From Tetragonia tetragonoides (taxonomy: Eukaryota > Streptophyta > Magnoliopsida > Caryophyllales > Aizoaceae), in the NCBI GenBank assembly GCA_038025085.1, contig CM076147.1, forward strand, positions 44,166,766-44,230,765: a DNA stretch of 64,000 bases, given 5' to 3'. The notes below the pieces were generated by a model that searched no databases, had not been told where the DNA came from, and was given only the letters and a program-made list of their open reading frames with translations. Below are positions 46,191 through 58,600 of this stretch, piece by piece (the first letter of the stretch is position 1; each line of letters starts with the position of its first letter). A program made the translations under genes and the position numbers.

Positions 46191-47275
46191 GTTATAAACC
46201 CTACAAAACAAAAAATGGAAAAAATAAATGTTAAACTCCTCTGTTTCTAATCTTTCTATGTAGAGTAATTTTAATCCTCACTCCCCATATGCCAATATCT
46301 TCTCCCCTTTTATTTTTATTTATTTTTTTTTTTTTGGCAAGGATTTGGTTAGGACTTGTTAGAGATTATAAAAAAAATATATGAAATGTATATTTTAGGG
46401 GGAGATGAGATTGTTATAATAATGTTTTTTATTTTATTTTATATTTAGTGTCCATTGAAAAGAATCCAAGAACACTGACAGGGGTCCCCTTGTGACTTAA
46501 ATTGGTGCATTATTTTGGGCTCAAATTTGCATGCTTTTGTTGGTTTGTATGGACTTCCACATCATGACATGATTGGGGTTGGATTCCTTATTGTGCGCGG
46601 GGGTGTGAAGTGCGCATCGGACCCGATTTGGGATTTGGGGATTGCCCATTTCTGACTATCCAATGTATGGATAGCAAAGGTAGTGGGGAAATGACCAAGG
46701 TAGTGGTCCTTTCTTGGTCGACCTAAGAGCAATCTAGGCATCTACTAGCAAGCACCATGGTATTGGTATATTGTACTCCATGATATATACCAGTATGATG
46801 GTAATAGCAATCTAGGCATCTACTAGCAACCCCCTTATTGATGCTACGTTGACAGGACCAGTGCTTGCGCTAATTATTCAGCTAGTTCAATATGTTCGCT
46901 ATTGAATACGAGAGTCCGAACATGCTGTAGCACAAGGTGCCTCGATTGTCATTCACTTGCACCCTCTTATTGTTCAACCAAAATGAAAATAAAAATACTA
47001 ATATATGTATTGTTTTTGACACTTGCGTACATTATTGGATAATCAGCACAGGAGTACCTAGTACAATGTTGATGATATCATGAAAGTATGTAGAATGTAG
47101 TGATTAGTTCTCTAGAGATGAAATATAACGCTTTGCGTTCGCACTATATGTTTTTATTAGAAGTTTGAATGTGGACATAACTTGACAAAATTCTTGCATT
47201 AGTGATGTCTACCTTTATTGAAGTGGATAGGCTAGAAAACCAGAGTAATCAAGGGGCATTTGACTCAATGGTTAT
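46191..47275. other. 3' flank with a SINE-like fragment
   Basis: At 46840-47000 lies a second copy of the SINE-like body seen at 44083-44372 (CCAGTGCTTGCGCTAATT, TTGCACCCTCTTATTG, A-rich tail). Just before it a 24 bp sequence beginning AGCAATCTAGGCATCTACTA occurs twice (about 46729 and 46807) with 55 bp between. Otherwise nothing recognised. Confidence 0.55.
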
Positions 47276-47636
47276 AGTCTTGTTTGGTTGGTGGCTTTTA
47301 GCCAGCTTGTTAGACAATCTGAATTGTTTGACCAATTGACCATGTAACAACCTACATTTTGGTGTTTGGTTACCAACTTTTTCATTGGTGTTTTGGATGC
47401 AACAAGCTAAGTTACAAAAAGCTGGATAGGGGTAGTTTTTGGGGTCAACTTAATGGATTATTATGTAAAAGGACAATCTTAGCGCAATACTTAGAATAAT
47501 AATAATAATATATCAGTTTATATTGCCAAACAATTTTTTACAATCAAATAGTCAAACTAGCTAGCACAACAAGTTGAAAACAACCAACTACCAGCTAGTG
47601 CAGCTATCATCTACCAACTACATGCCAAACAACGCC
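47276..47636. mobile_element. PIF/Harbinger-like MITE, 361 bp
   Basis: Ends AGTCTTGTTTGG and CCAAACAACGCC are inverted, with TAT duplications at 47273-47275 and 47637-47639. Subterminal TAGCCAGCTTGT and AACTAGCTAGCAC-type motifs occur on both sides. Confidence 0.6.
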
Positions 47637-47891
47637 TATGTAGTTACCTTCCAATTTGGAGGTCCCAAGTTTAAGGTTTGAGACTTCCTTAGTCCCATAT
47701 TTCCACAAGGTTGATGGAAATATGAGGGATTGAGGGGTGGCAACAATTGAGCGTTGGCAGGGTGGGGTGGGGTGGGAGTGGGGGGGCCTACAACCACCTT
47801 GTCTGATCCAATCCGAAATTGATTGGCCTGCCGACTCGTATAAATGAGACCGTCACGACAAGGAGTATACTCGTAATACTTGTGGAACAAA

Positions 47892-48074
47892 GCTAGCCAT
47901 ACACTCATTGTAATATACACTCCCTTGTCCCCCTTCTAAATGTGTCTAACTCTCTCATCTTCCTTTTTTCAACATACTCAAACCCCCATGAAATCTAAGG
48001 GAGAGGAGAGAGATATACACATTTAGAGGAATGGGGGGAAGAGAGTGTATATTACAATGGGTGTATAGCTAGCC
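47892..48074. mobile_element. Short inverted-repeat element (MITE-like)
   Basis: Arms GCTAGCCATACACTCATTGT then AATATACACTC at 47892-47922 and their complement (GAGTGTATATTACAATGGGT then GTATAGCTAGCC) at 48042-48074 enclose a TC-rich loop. Target duplication unclear. A ~250 bp unassigned stretch precedes it. Confidence 0.6.
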
Positions 48075-48399
48075 AAGTCCAATACTTGTGAAGTACGTGC
48101 CAGTCTAACTGGGCCATCATGACGTTTTACCCCGATCCGGTCATTACGACGTTTTACCTAGATCAGCCCATAACAAATGAGCTCTTGCTACAAAACCAAA
48201 ATATGTTTTTTTTATCTTTTATTTTTTTTTTTTTGCTTGTCAAGAGGTTAAATTCAAGTAAAGATAATTCTTTTCAGTGAATTTTAGCAGCAATATAAGT
48301 AAAACTTTATAGAAGATGATAACTTAGTAAATGACATACTACCATTTAAATTGCGGAATACATACCTTACGTGAGTAGACAGATGGGACTCAGATGACG

Positions 48400-50240
48400 G
48401 TCACAGTACCATGGCAGTCGCAGAAGGCAATGATACAACATGCAGCTAATTAGCGGATTGCAAATTACAGGCAACCAATTGTCCTCTCCTGCTCCTTTCT
48501 ACATTGATCAAAGCTCATTGTTGCCATTGTCACCTTCCACCAAAGATTTCTGTCAGCAACCAGACCACAACATCAATAGATAGAAGAATATGAGGAAATC
48601 ATATGATCTAGTGCTGCTGAAAACAATTAATTATAAACAGACAGCCTAAACACCTACAGCAACATCTCCTTTTAGGCATCACAAGACTTGCAACTAAGAA
48701 AAGATGAACATTCAATGCTTACAGCTTGAAAATGTAGTTCTCAACTAGAAATTGGATACATAAAATTGGCTTCTTATGGTTTATATACTCGATCATACAT
48801 TTCACAGGATCCTTCATTCGTTCCCATTATTTCTTTTCTCACGAATTTCACCATGAGTATAGACATATAAACCAAAAGGTCCAAATAACCAATATATGAT
48901 CTTCATTTTTTTTTAATCTCCCTGCCATAAAAGACCACATCCGAGATGTACTACCTTGTTCTCGCATTAGATTCTCCGAACTCGCTTAACATGAATTTGA
49001 AACACCTAAAAAGGTCAAGGTGCATAGTCTTAATCTTGACGAGAATCAAAGTAAGTCCTCCCCTCCTCTATTTAAGCATATCATTGATTAGTTGCAAAGA
49101 GTTGCTTAGAAGCCTACGATTCTACATTTGAAATTAGATATGTTTCCATTGGAAAATACAGAAAAGAAAAACCTTGTCGATCTTTGAAACCAGCTCTACT
49201 TATTCCACCATGGAACTCTATATGCTTCGGAATGCATTGACTCCACCCTAAGTGCATTTCTTCACCTCGGCTTCCAGTGTACACATGTCTGCCCAATAAT
49301 GACAGTCATGAGTGGAAAAAAAAGGAAAACTGATGTCAATTGTCAGGTAGACAATAAGATGATTTTCTACTCAATGTCAAGCCCTTCTCCCAACAAGATT
49401 GGTTAGAAGAAGTCATCTGTTAATTAAATTTTAATTTCTGCAACTCCATTTTTTTATGACTCTCTAAGAATACATCCGCCTTATGCCTCTCAACATAGAA
49501 CAACCAGAGAAGCTAGTGTAGATACACCAATTTCATTTGCAATCATAAAATAAATTGCATGCTATTCATCATTCAGTAATTTTGTTTTGGGCAACATTTG
49601 GAATTGTGAGAAGTATGAGATATTCAAATGCTTGGCATAGGAAATGGGCCAGTTGGCGTATCAGCTTCCTTACTTATGTAATTAGTATAAAATAAAGTGG
49701 ACGAACTTTATATTAAAAAAATAAAATTGGACTGCAACGATTATCCTACCTTTTGAAAGTTGGACTAAGCATCTTCTTCTGCTTCAACTGTGACGATCTC
49801 ACACTGAGACGATTTATCAGCTTCAGCTCCCAACTATTCTTTTGATTTGTTTCCTACATTTCACATCAGTACCTCAATATTGAAACAATAATATTAATCA
49901 TATCGCATCAGTTTAATACCCCCGTTAACCCCTTTCCAAAACCAAAAACAAAAATATAGAATGTGATTGCTACCAATAAATTGATCATAATCATATAAAC
50001 ATACTTCCTCAACAATCATAATTTCAACAATTTATGGGGAGAAAGAAGAATAATATGGAGGATGGTTTGCCCAGAATGGCTGCCTTATGAAATATCTTCA
50101 AAACAGAAAACTCAAGTTTTCTTCTGATTAACTTTCTACAGTCCCAAAGGGCTACAATTAACCCTAATACATCAAGTTTCAATCTTTCACAACGCCCTCC
50201 CGCGAACTCCGTCCGAAGAGACATAATTAAAATAAGGTTT
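48400..50240 (-). pseudogene. Decayed duplicate (copy A) of an unknown minus-strand gene
   Basis: This block is alignable with 52540-54440 in the same order: GAAGGTGACAATGGCAACAA at about 48520, a block near 49160-49290 whose one frame reads LRVESMHSEAY, and an exon-like VTVEAEEDA near 49760-49800. In copy A the last is followed directly by a TAG where copy B reads on as ETSFQK, and frames elsewhere are closed. It is therefore a broken copy. I do not recognise the protein. Confidence 0.5.
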
Positions 50241-50513
50241 TCACTATCTGATGGTCACAACAAAACTAATAAACAAGAACATAGCAATATCTGCAAATTG
50301 CAAGAGCTTAAATATGAACAGTGGTGAAAAATTAAAGGAAATGAGAACAAAGGGAATTGTAGAGCTGGCAAATAGGTCATGTGCCATGGCTGGGTGCAAA
50401 GGAGTGGGGTAGATGGGGAAGCTTCATTGGCTCATTGCTAATTCTCATCACGTGCCATGGTTGGACTAAATAATAACAGTAAACAGGTAAGTTTCACTCC
50501 AAAGAAACACAGT

Positions 50514-50911
50514 AAACAGGTAAGTAGGTAAATTGTTTGCAGCGTGAAGCTTACTAAATGTCCTGTATTTACCATTTTACGTTCTTGAATAGACCTGTAT
50601 ATCGGTGTATGTGATTCCAAAGTGTTGTTTTCAGAATATGTAGATCAACTTGTTTTGTAGTCTTCCAACAAATGCCAACGAGAAGAAAAGAAAGAAAACG
50701 AAGAAACAGACAAAACAGGTAAGTAGGCAAATTGTTTGCAGAGTGAGGCTTACTATAAATGTCATGTATTTGCCAATTTACGTTCTTGAATAGACCCGTG
50801 TATCGGTGTATGCGATCCCAAAGTGTTATTTTTCAGCAAATGTAAATCAACTTGTTTTGTAGTCTTTCAGCAAATGCCAACGAGAAAAAAGAAAGAAAAC
50901 GAAGAAACAAG
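50514..50911. repeat. ~199 bp tandem direct duplication
   Basis: Two copies with about 199 bp period: AAACAGGTAAGTAGGTAAAT at 50514 and a near match at 50713, then TTTACGTTCTTGAATAGACC and CAACTTGTTTTGTAGTCTT in both, ending at AAAGAAAACGAAGAAACA. Confidence 0.85.
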
Positions 50912-52539
50912 ACAAATCACCTCAAAACTCCAGTTACCATGACATTTGGAAGAAGAAACATTTCTGTGAGATCCTTTTGTTGATTGGCAATCCTCTGGAA
51001 CTTTGGAGTAAGGCACTTTTTCGGAAGAAAGCAGCATATTAGATATTTTTGGGGGTGCATAAGTATCAAAAATGTCTTCCCTCAAATATTCGTGAAATCC
51101 AAATCTGTTTCGGATGCCTTTTTAGCTTTAAGCTTCTTAGCTGTAGAAGGCAGCTCACTGTCGTGTGCAATGTGCAGTGGAGCCAGAACCTAAAACCAAT
51201 TCAATAGCAAGTCAACAACTATATTAGAGAAAAGCACATTAGTACAAGCATTATCAAACTAACCATTAGATTTTGAATAACTCCAGCAGTCAGGCCCAGG
51301 CTTGCCAGCCCCTGCATTCTGACTTGATGTGGTTCCTGCAACCCCAAAAAAAGGTGACAGAATCATTTTCAAAGCTGTCATACGTTTCAAATTCACCAAA
51401 CATAAAGGGATCTTGCTCCTACAAGTCAAGAGGTCATGTGATCACAATCTATTGCCACAAACGATTATAAGGAATTTGATTTAGGTTATAAGCCAGACTT
51501 ATTAAATGTAACACAGAAACTACAATGTAGAAACAACTTCACCCATCTTTCATGTTATATATACCTCATAATGATTTTGCATGTTCTGATCACTGATGTT
51601 AAAGCCATCACCATCAACATTTGTCTCTTCGTTGTGATCACATAATGATTTTGCATGTTCTGATCACTGATGTTAAAGCCATCACCATCAACATTTGTCT
51701 CTTTGTTGTGATCAACTGACCATGCCTCAGCATTATCATATGAATCAACATTTTACTTGATGCCTTTCTCATCAGCAAAATCACTGGTGCTCGTAAACAG
51801 CAGATTCCCATTATACTTTTGATGCTATCTTCAATTGCCTATCATCACAGATAGAATCCTGATCACTATGAAGTTCCTAAATTGCAAACTATATTCAGCA
51901 ATCTGCTCCACAATAGCACTAAATGTAGAGCACATGCCATTCTTAGTAGGCACATCCATCACAATCTGTTCAATCCATTATTCGACAGAAAGAAAAGAGA
52001 AAGAATTAGCGACAAAAATGAAATGAGAAACCCACATAATCAACAAGATATCTATACTAACCTCCAGAAAGAGATTTGTCAATCAGATTGGAAGAATTAT
52101 TAAGTTGTGGAAATTCGGTACTTTGCTGGCACTTCTTAAGAGTCAAAAAGTACCTGGCATCCTCCATACACACCAAGGTTATTTAAAAGCAGACACTTTG
52201 TTCTATCCTCAAAAAACTGCAGTTGTCTGATGAGTGATGACACAGAGGATTTACTGCTAATGCAACTGGAAACCATGAAAATGTAAATGGTAAATAATGG
52301 GGAAGAGACAGAGGGGGAAACACGAGTAGAGGTAAATAATAGAGTTTGTCACTAAACGTATTAGCAATAGTAATAATATAAGTATAGTAGTTCTTATCAA
52401 AATAAAAAAAAAAATTAATAAAATAATAAAAGTATAGTAGTAACAATAATAGTAGTAGAAAAATAGGATGTATGGGACAATACAATGTAACATCATTCAG
52501 ATCATTGCAACATAGAGGAAACAAAACTTCCTCTCCTGG
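50912..52539 (-). pseudogene. Exon-like blocks of an unknown minus-strand gene, frames broken
   Basis: Several minus-strand pieces look coding. About 52175-52060 reads MEDARYFLTLKKCQQ then NSSNLIDKSLSG. About 51770-51570 reads NVDGDGFNISDQNMQNHY, after an in-frame TAA in KGIK*NVDSYD. About 51343-51265 reads RMQGLASLGLTAGVIQNLM before a GT. About 51200-51000 holds APLHIAHDSELPSTAKKLKA in one frame and GFHEYLREDIFDTYAPPK in the next. Splice-like sites border some pieces. Stops and frame changes (including a 74 bp duplication) make an intact product unlikely. The family is not recognised. Confidence 0.45.
51567..51714. repeat. 74 bp exact tandem duplication
   Basis: The block starting CATAATGATTTTGCATGTTC and ending GTTGTGATCA occurs twice back to back (51567-51640, 51641-51714) with one difference. 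74 is not a multiple of three, so it shifts the minus-strand frame through NVDGDGFNISDQ. Confidence 0.9.
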
Positions 52540-54440
52540 TACCTTTTAGGTTGATCCACATCAAGCTCATTGCAACAATTGTCACCTTCCAATAAAGTTT
52601 CTGTCGCCACAAGATATCAATAGTCGGAGCAGCAAGAGAAAAACATAGAATCTAGTGATGCGCAATATAGTATATTAAGAAGAGACAACCTAAGCACCTA
52701 CAACAATATCACTCTCGGGCATGCATGTGTCATTCTCAGCTAGCTTTTGGGAATTTAAGTTCTATATACTCCATCACACTTTTGCGAAGAATAGAAAAAT
52801 ATAAAATATCCACTTCATTCCTGTTATGATTTCCTATCTCAAGAGTCAAGAATACCAACACGACTCTATGAGTACAGTTTATCCAAGCCACAAGGCCCAA
52901 ACAAAGCACTAAATATCCAATATATATCTTTTTTTTTTTTTTTTGAAGGTAAGAAATAACCAACATATTACCTAATGTCCCAGCATACAAAAACCAAATC
53001 TGAGATGTCATTAGATTATCTTTGCATTAATATTTCCCAACTTACTTAGCATGAAACATATGAAACGACTAAGAAGGCAACACACAAGTAGTCTTACCCG
53101 GACAAGAAAAGAAATTACTTCTTTCATGGAAAGCATATCATTTTCATATAGTAATAAGGTTGCCTACCAATTCTACATTTGAAATCAAATTTACTTCCAT
53201 AGACATAAACCTTGTTGATCTTCTTAACCAGCTCCACCGATTCCACCAAGGACTTCATATGCTTTAGAATGCACAGAATCCACTCTAAGTGCATAAATCT
53301 TCACCCAGCTTCCAGTGTACAATTTGCCTGAAAGAAAAATGGCAGAGGTTATGAGTGAAGAGAACTCAAGTCAACAAAGACTATCAATCCCTTTCTCCAT
53401 CAACTATTTGTTAAAAAAATTCATTTCAGTACAGCCTTTCTTTATGACTCACTAAATAACAGATCCGCCTTACTTCTACGAATATAAAAACAATGAGAGA
53501 ATGAACCCATATATCATTCAGCACATACTTTTAAGCAAGATCCGGATCATGAGACGTATTTGATATTCAAATGCTTGGCATAGAAGATGGTGTATCCTCT
53601 TCTCTATTCAGCATTAAAATCAAATTTACATTCGCCCAAAATAAAAATCAAAATTACAACAGAAAAAAAAAAGAAAAAAAAGAATCATCAGCATAATATA
53701 GAAGTGTTCAAAAAACTAAGAAAATGGGGTTTACCTTACTTTTTGAAAGCTGGTTTCAGCATCTTCCTCTGCTTCCACTTTGACAATCTCTCTTACCAAG
53801 AAATCTTCTGTTGATTTTCTACCCTTCACAAAAGGACTTCATAATTACTGAAACAAACCATAATGCAATCCACAAACCCTTACCACGCAACAACAACAAC
53901 AAAAAAAGGGAAAAAAAAAAGTGTAATGGCTGCTTTAAAATTAATTAAAATATAGATACATGCCTCCAAAAAAAAATAAAAAATCCGAAGACTAATCTAG
54001 AATGGTTAGGCTAGAAAACTAGAGACCAATAGCTCAATTTAGTGTTAACATGCTTTTTTACTATCTGATGGCCACATTAAATACAGTAATTCCGAAATTA
54101 CAACAGCTTAAAATTTAAACAGGGACAACAAGTTAAAGAAAACCAGGAACAAAATTAAGAGAGAGATTGGAGTTAAGTCCAATTATCAGGAAGTAATGGT
54201 TAGGGTGGAAAATTAAGATGCCATGAACTTAATTTCACCTTAACTATATCCTATTTAACTATCTGAATGGAAAGTAATTAATTGATTCCCCGTAAATGTA
54301 CATAACCCTAAATTGCTACAGCTTATGAGCATCAAAACGAGTAACTGCGAAAGAGAGAGAGAAATATAATGAAGAGAGAGAGAAACATACATTATTGAAA
54401 ATAAGGGTTTAGAGAGAGTTCCCGCCATTTTTGAACCACC
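52540..54440 (-). pseudogene. Duplicate (copy B) of the unknown minus-strand gene, better preserved
   Basis: From the ATG at 54433 the minus strand reads MAGTLSKPLFSI with a GT donor in phase 2 at 54393. An exon near 53817-53743 continues in that phase as KSTEDFLVREIVKVEAEEDA then ETSFQK before GTAAGG. The next exon-like block (53335-53190, after TTTCAG) is open as LYTGSWVKIYALRVDSVHSK, but only in a phase that the upstream donor does not supply. A last block near 52615-52545 reads TLLEGDNCCNELDVDQPK. This could be a real gene with an exon I have missed, or a copy broken by one indel. No domain is recognised. Confidence 0.45.
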
Positions 54441-54956
54441 TTCAGTTCTTCAAGAGAGAGAAGAACACAGGAGAGGATGTGTCTATGAAGAGGAGAGAGA
54501 GAGAGAGAGAGAGAGAGTTATTTTTATAGGGGTCTTTGAAAAATGGACGAATGACTGAGGTATATTTATAGGACCAGTTTTTCTTTACGTCGGTGTGATA
54601 TACGGCGTCGTCTTCAGTTCAGCATATTTCAGAAAACGCGTCTTTTAACAGAAAACGCGTCTTTCGTTTGACTCTAAGGCATTTCTTTTTTCGATTTTGA
54701 CTAAGACGCGTTTTCTCCTCATTTTTAACTAAAACGGGTGTTTTCTTCTCAATTTTGACTAAGACGCGTTTTTTTAACTGGTGACAGCTAATACTCCTAC
54801 TAATTTCCGGCAAGCGTAATCGTCCTCCTTCATTCACCGTCATAATTCCGCAAACCTATAAATAAATCTCAATTTACCCGCGACACTCTTCCATCTTCAT
54901 TTCCCATCTCTCTCTCTCCATTTTTTGGTTTCTCTGTTAGGTTTTTATAATTATAG
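54441..54956. promoter_or_regulatory. Divergent promoter region with four ACGCGT boxes
   Basis: It lies between the minus-strand start at 54433 and the plus-strand start at 54957. ACGCGT palindromes occur at 54636-54641, 54655-54660, 54706-54711 and 54764-54769, each in an AAAACGCGTCTTT or AAGACGCGTTTT context. The core fits the plant CGCG box bound by CAMTA factors. A TATA box (TATAAATA, 54857-54864) points to the plus strand, and (AG)n tracts at 54360-54395 and 54497-54520 mark the minus-strand leader. Confidence 0.6.
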
Positions 54957-55046
54957 ATGGCATTAGACTTACAATTGCTTGCTGTTCGTGGAAGAGTCCA
55001 TGTGATAAATCTCCTTTTGCGGATTCGTAGTAACAAAGTTAGATCG
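54957..55046 (+). CDS. Possible first exon of the EDM2-like locus
   Basis: About 100 bp downstream of a good TATA box, an ATG opens a 30-codon frame (MALDLQLLAVRGRVHVINLL and so on) that ends at ATCG/GTAATC, a donor site. It does not resemble the start of EDM2-like proteins, which seems to lie at 55676. It may be a 5' exon, an upstream frame, or the head of another short transcript. Confidence 0.35.
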
Positions 55047-55675
55047 GTAATCCCTAAAATTATTGTTCATCTTTGTCTTCTTTTTTTTTGGTTTAATTCA
55101 TAATCTGTTAGAAAATTAAGAACTTTAACTATATTGGATGCATGACATTTGGCCCTTGTTTGTTCATAAATAAAGTTGCTTGCAATGTTTGTTGGTATGG
55201 TGTTTTAATTAGTTGAGTTTGAACCTTAAACAAGTTGCTTGCTTTGTTGTTGTTGGTATGATGTTTTAATTATTTGACTTTAAACCCAAACCAAGTTGCT
55301 TATTTCTCTCCCAGTATGTTAATCTTAGAGATTGTGCTGTAATTCTTAACTAATTAACTTTAACCTAACTGCATTAAGTGGGAATTTTCATTTCTCTGCC
55401 GATAATTTAATCCGTTTATGTGAGAGTGCTGCTGTTGAAGGGATTTTCTTGTGACTCTCCAGAGGTCTTGTGAAAGTATCATGGTTCTGAGTTATTATGA
55501 CATGCTGCTTTTCTTTAACCCTGTTCGTTTGTTGCTAGATTTATGGTGCAAATTTGCTTATAAGCTCAAGGTCTATCTTGTTATGTTTATTTGGTACATT
55601 CAACTATTTGCCCATTTTGTGTATATGTGTACTGTAGATTTTGTCGTAGCTTCTGATTAAGCATAATCCGAGAAA

Positions 55676-58600
55676 ATGGCATATTCTGAAGACGAGATTG
55701 AGGAATTGACTAAGTTTGTTTTACATTATTACTTTTTAGATGAGGTTGATGAACCAATCTCATTTTCAGTCTTGTGTATCATCTGGATGCATGATGGCAT
55801 ATCTATATCTGCATGGATTGACAGGTGATGGGCATCAGAAAATAATGAAGCCTGCCAGAGCTTGGAAGTTTGATATTTTAGGTGAAAATCCTGAGATATC
55901 AGTTCTTTCTAAGGCAACAACGGATCAAGCTTCAAAAACCAAGGAAAAGCTGTGAGCACAATGTTGGGACATTGTTAATTGCTGTGAAGTGAAGAAAAGT
56001 CCAGAACTGAATGGGAAGGTACCTCCATCATGTCATATTATCTGATAGTTTCCATTGTTTTCACTTTTTAGACTTATGTAGGTATTCTTACTCCCTTACT
56101 CTCATCTTAAATTTTGTAGCTTCGATAAAGAAAGACCTTCACCAAAGGACCTTGCAGATTACAAGGCATTCATTGAGGAAGCCGTGAAGCAGGACGTTTT
56201 GTTAACAAAATCGAAGGTCTGTTTCATCTTATCTGCTATAGGCACCTATTCTTATAATGATAATGGGTTATTTTAACATATTTTGATTGTTCTTGTTCAC
56301 ATTTAGAACTCTGAAGATTAACAGCTGGTTTTAGCAATTAGCAGTTTAAATGGATTTTACTAGTTCCTGAGCATGTGCATGCACTAACACACTCACATGT
56401 AGATTGTGTTGTCAATATTAGGTATGTTTAATGTCTGGTAATGGTTTATTAGACGTCAAATTCTAAACCTTTTTGTGTTAAATATATTTAAACTCTCTCT
56501 TTGATAAAAATCTAATCATAATATAGAAGCTCTAGTGTTTTGCTAAGAGCTCTAGTCATATATGTTTTTGTAGACTGATGGTAGCTGAATGATTTCTGAC
56601 CGTATCTATTGACATTTCTGGAAAAAAAAAAAAGCCACACAAGGAAAGGAGAGATGATGAGGTTCGTGGGAATTCCTGTATTTCATTTCTTTAAACTATA
56701 TATCGGAATATTGCGTTCTTAATGGAAACAAGCTCTTTGTAAGTAAATGGTAAAGCTGCGTATACCTGATCTCTCTTTAACCGCTCAAGGCAGGACTCAG
56801 AAGTCTCGTCATGAGAGGCCTCCTGGTATTTATAATGATTATGATTCCGATATCAAGGAAATAAAAATTGTGTTTTGCTCTTTATTGTTCTTTTGAAACA
56901 CCACAGTGGCACTGAGATGTCCTTATGCTTTGTTTTATAGTATGCGTCAACTAAGGGAAGAAAGAGTTATAGTTGATGACAATGAAGGTGGATCTAGTGA
57001 AGAGGAAGACATTTCTGGTGATGAGGAAGACAGATCTTGTGAGAAGGATGACGGTTCTGGTAAGGAGGTTGACAGTCTTGGTGAAGAGGAAGATGTTAAT
57101 GAAGAACCTTTTCATCTGTTTGCTGCCTTTGTGATGATGAAGGTGGTCATTTGTGGTATGTATATCCTCTTTTATTTCATTGTTGCTTAAACATTTTCCT
57201 TCCTATAACACTTAGATTGGGTCAAGGATTTTCGAAAACACACATGCAAATCGGATGTTTCGGTTTGGGGTGTCAAATATCAAATTGTTGTAAGCAGTGT
57301 GGTTTAATTTCCGGTGAGTGACTGTGTCTTGTTGATTCGTGAATTTCTTGTTCATTTGAAATCGATGATTAGGCGATCTTTTGGGCACTCATGTAAGTTT
57401 GCAATAACCAGATATTAGGAAGATATAATTTATTTTGTTCCAATCTGTGTGTTTTGTTGCAATCCTTCCAATGTTAGATATCTGATAAGTTGGCTTATTG
57501 TCTTCTTTGTGACAACTTAATATTATATTTAGTTAAGTAACATAAAAATGTATGGTTTGCTGGTTCAATGATGTAATTGGCGGATGGTATAAGCAGATGA
57601 TCAACCAAATTTTGACTGTTTAATGCCCTCCTATCTTCTTGCCTCATATCAACTCGTCATTCTTTATTTTGTAAAGCACCCCCTCAAAGAAATTTGGGAT
57701 GACAGTAAAATTTGTGCTATCAACTGTTATCATATTGCATCTCACTCAATTTTGTGAACTAGAATTTCTTGTCCAAATGATGCTTTCATATCATTTCTTT
57801 TCCCTTTTCCTTTTGATAAATACTTTTCTTATGTGCTTTAACAGATTTTTGAAGAATGCCCTAAAGGCTTAACTGCAGGAAGTCAATTAGTATTATAATT
57901 CACTGTCTTATATTTGGTGTATTTGAGTTAGAAGATACCATCTTCATTTCAGGTGTAGAGGAATTTGCATGAAACCATTCCATGCTACTTGAAAAAGATG
58001 GTGAAAATTCTAATTGTGTTTCTCTTGGCCTTACTGCAGAGTAAATTATGGTACGCTGCTTCTCTCTTATTATGTATTCTGATGAAAGAGATTCTGTTCT
58101 TTGTTGACTGATTAAATTTTGCATGTTTTTCGCTCCTTCATTTTCTGGAATTTGATGTATGATTCTGTTGTGCAGGCCATTTTGTGGGAATTGTTTGAAT
58201 AAGCAAGATCAATTAGACAATGCTTCTCTTGTCAGTCAGTGATAAATCTTCTTGAGCCAAGGTACAAGCTTCTAAATGTTTTTGTTTGAGTAGAAAAAGA
58301 GAAGTTATTATATTTCTTACATTGTTACTTTCTTTTTGCTTCTGTCCACCATTTCCAGTGGAGCCAAAAGCTTCTTTACTTTTTGGCTTGGAATGTAATG
58401 GACTAAAGCAAAATGGCTCGTAAAACTGTCGGCACTTCTTATTCATTGTGAAGTTGCCGATGGTCGTCGCACTTCGGATCTCGGGTCAAACGGAAACAGC
58501 CTCTCTGTGAGACTCTCACAGGGGTAAGGCTGCGTACAACCGATCCCCCCTTACCCTGCCTAGGCGGGAGCCTCGTTGGAGGCACTGGGGTAATGTTGAT

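Noticed and set aside
49114..49296. 60-codon minus ORF with protein-like look
   Set aside because: The aligned copy B is open in a different frame here, so the two copies do not support the same peptide.
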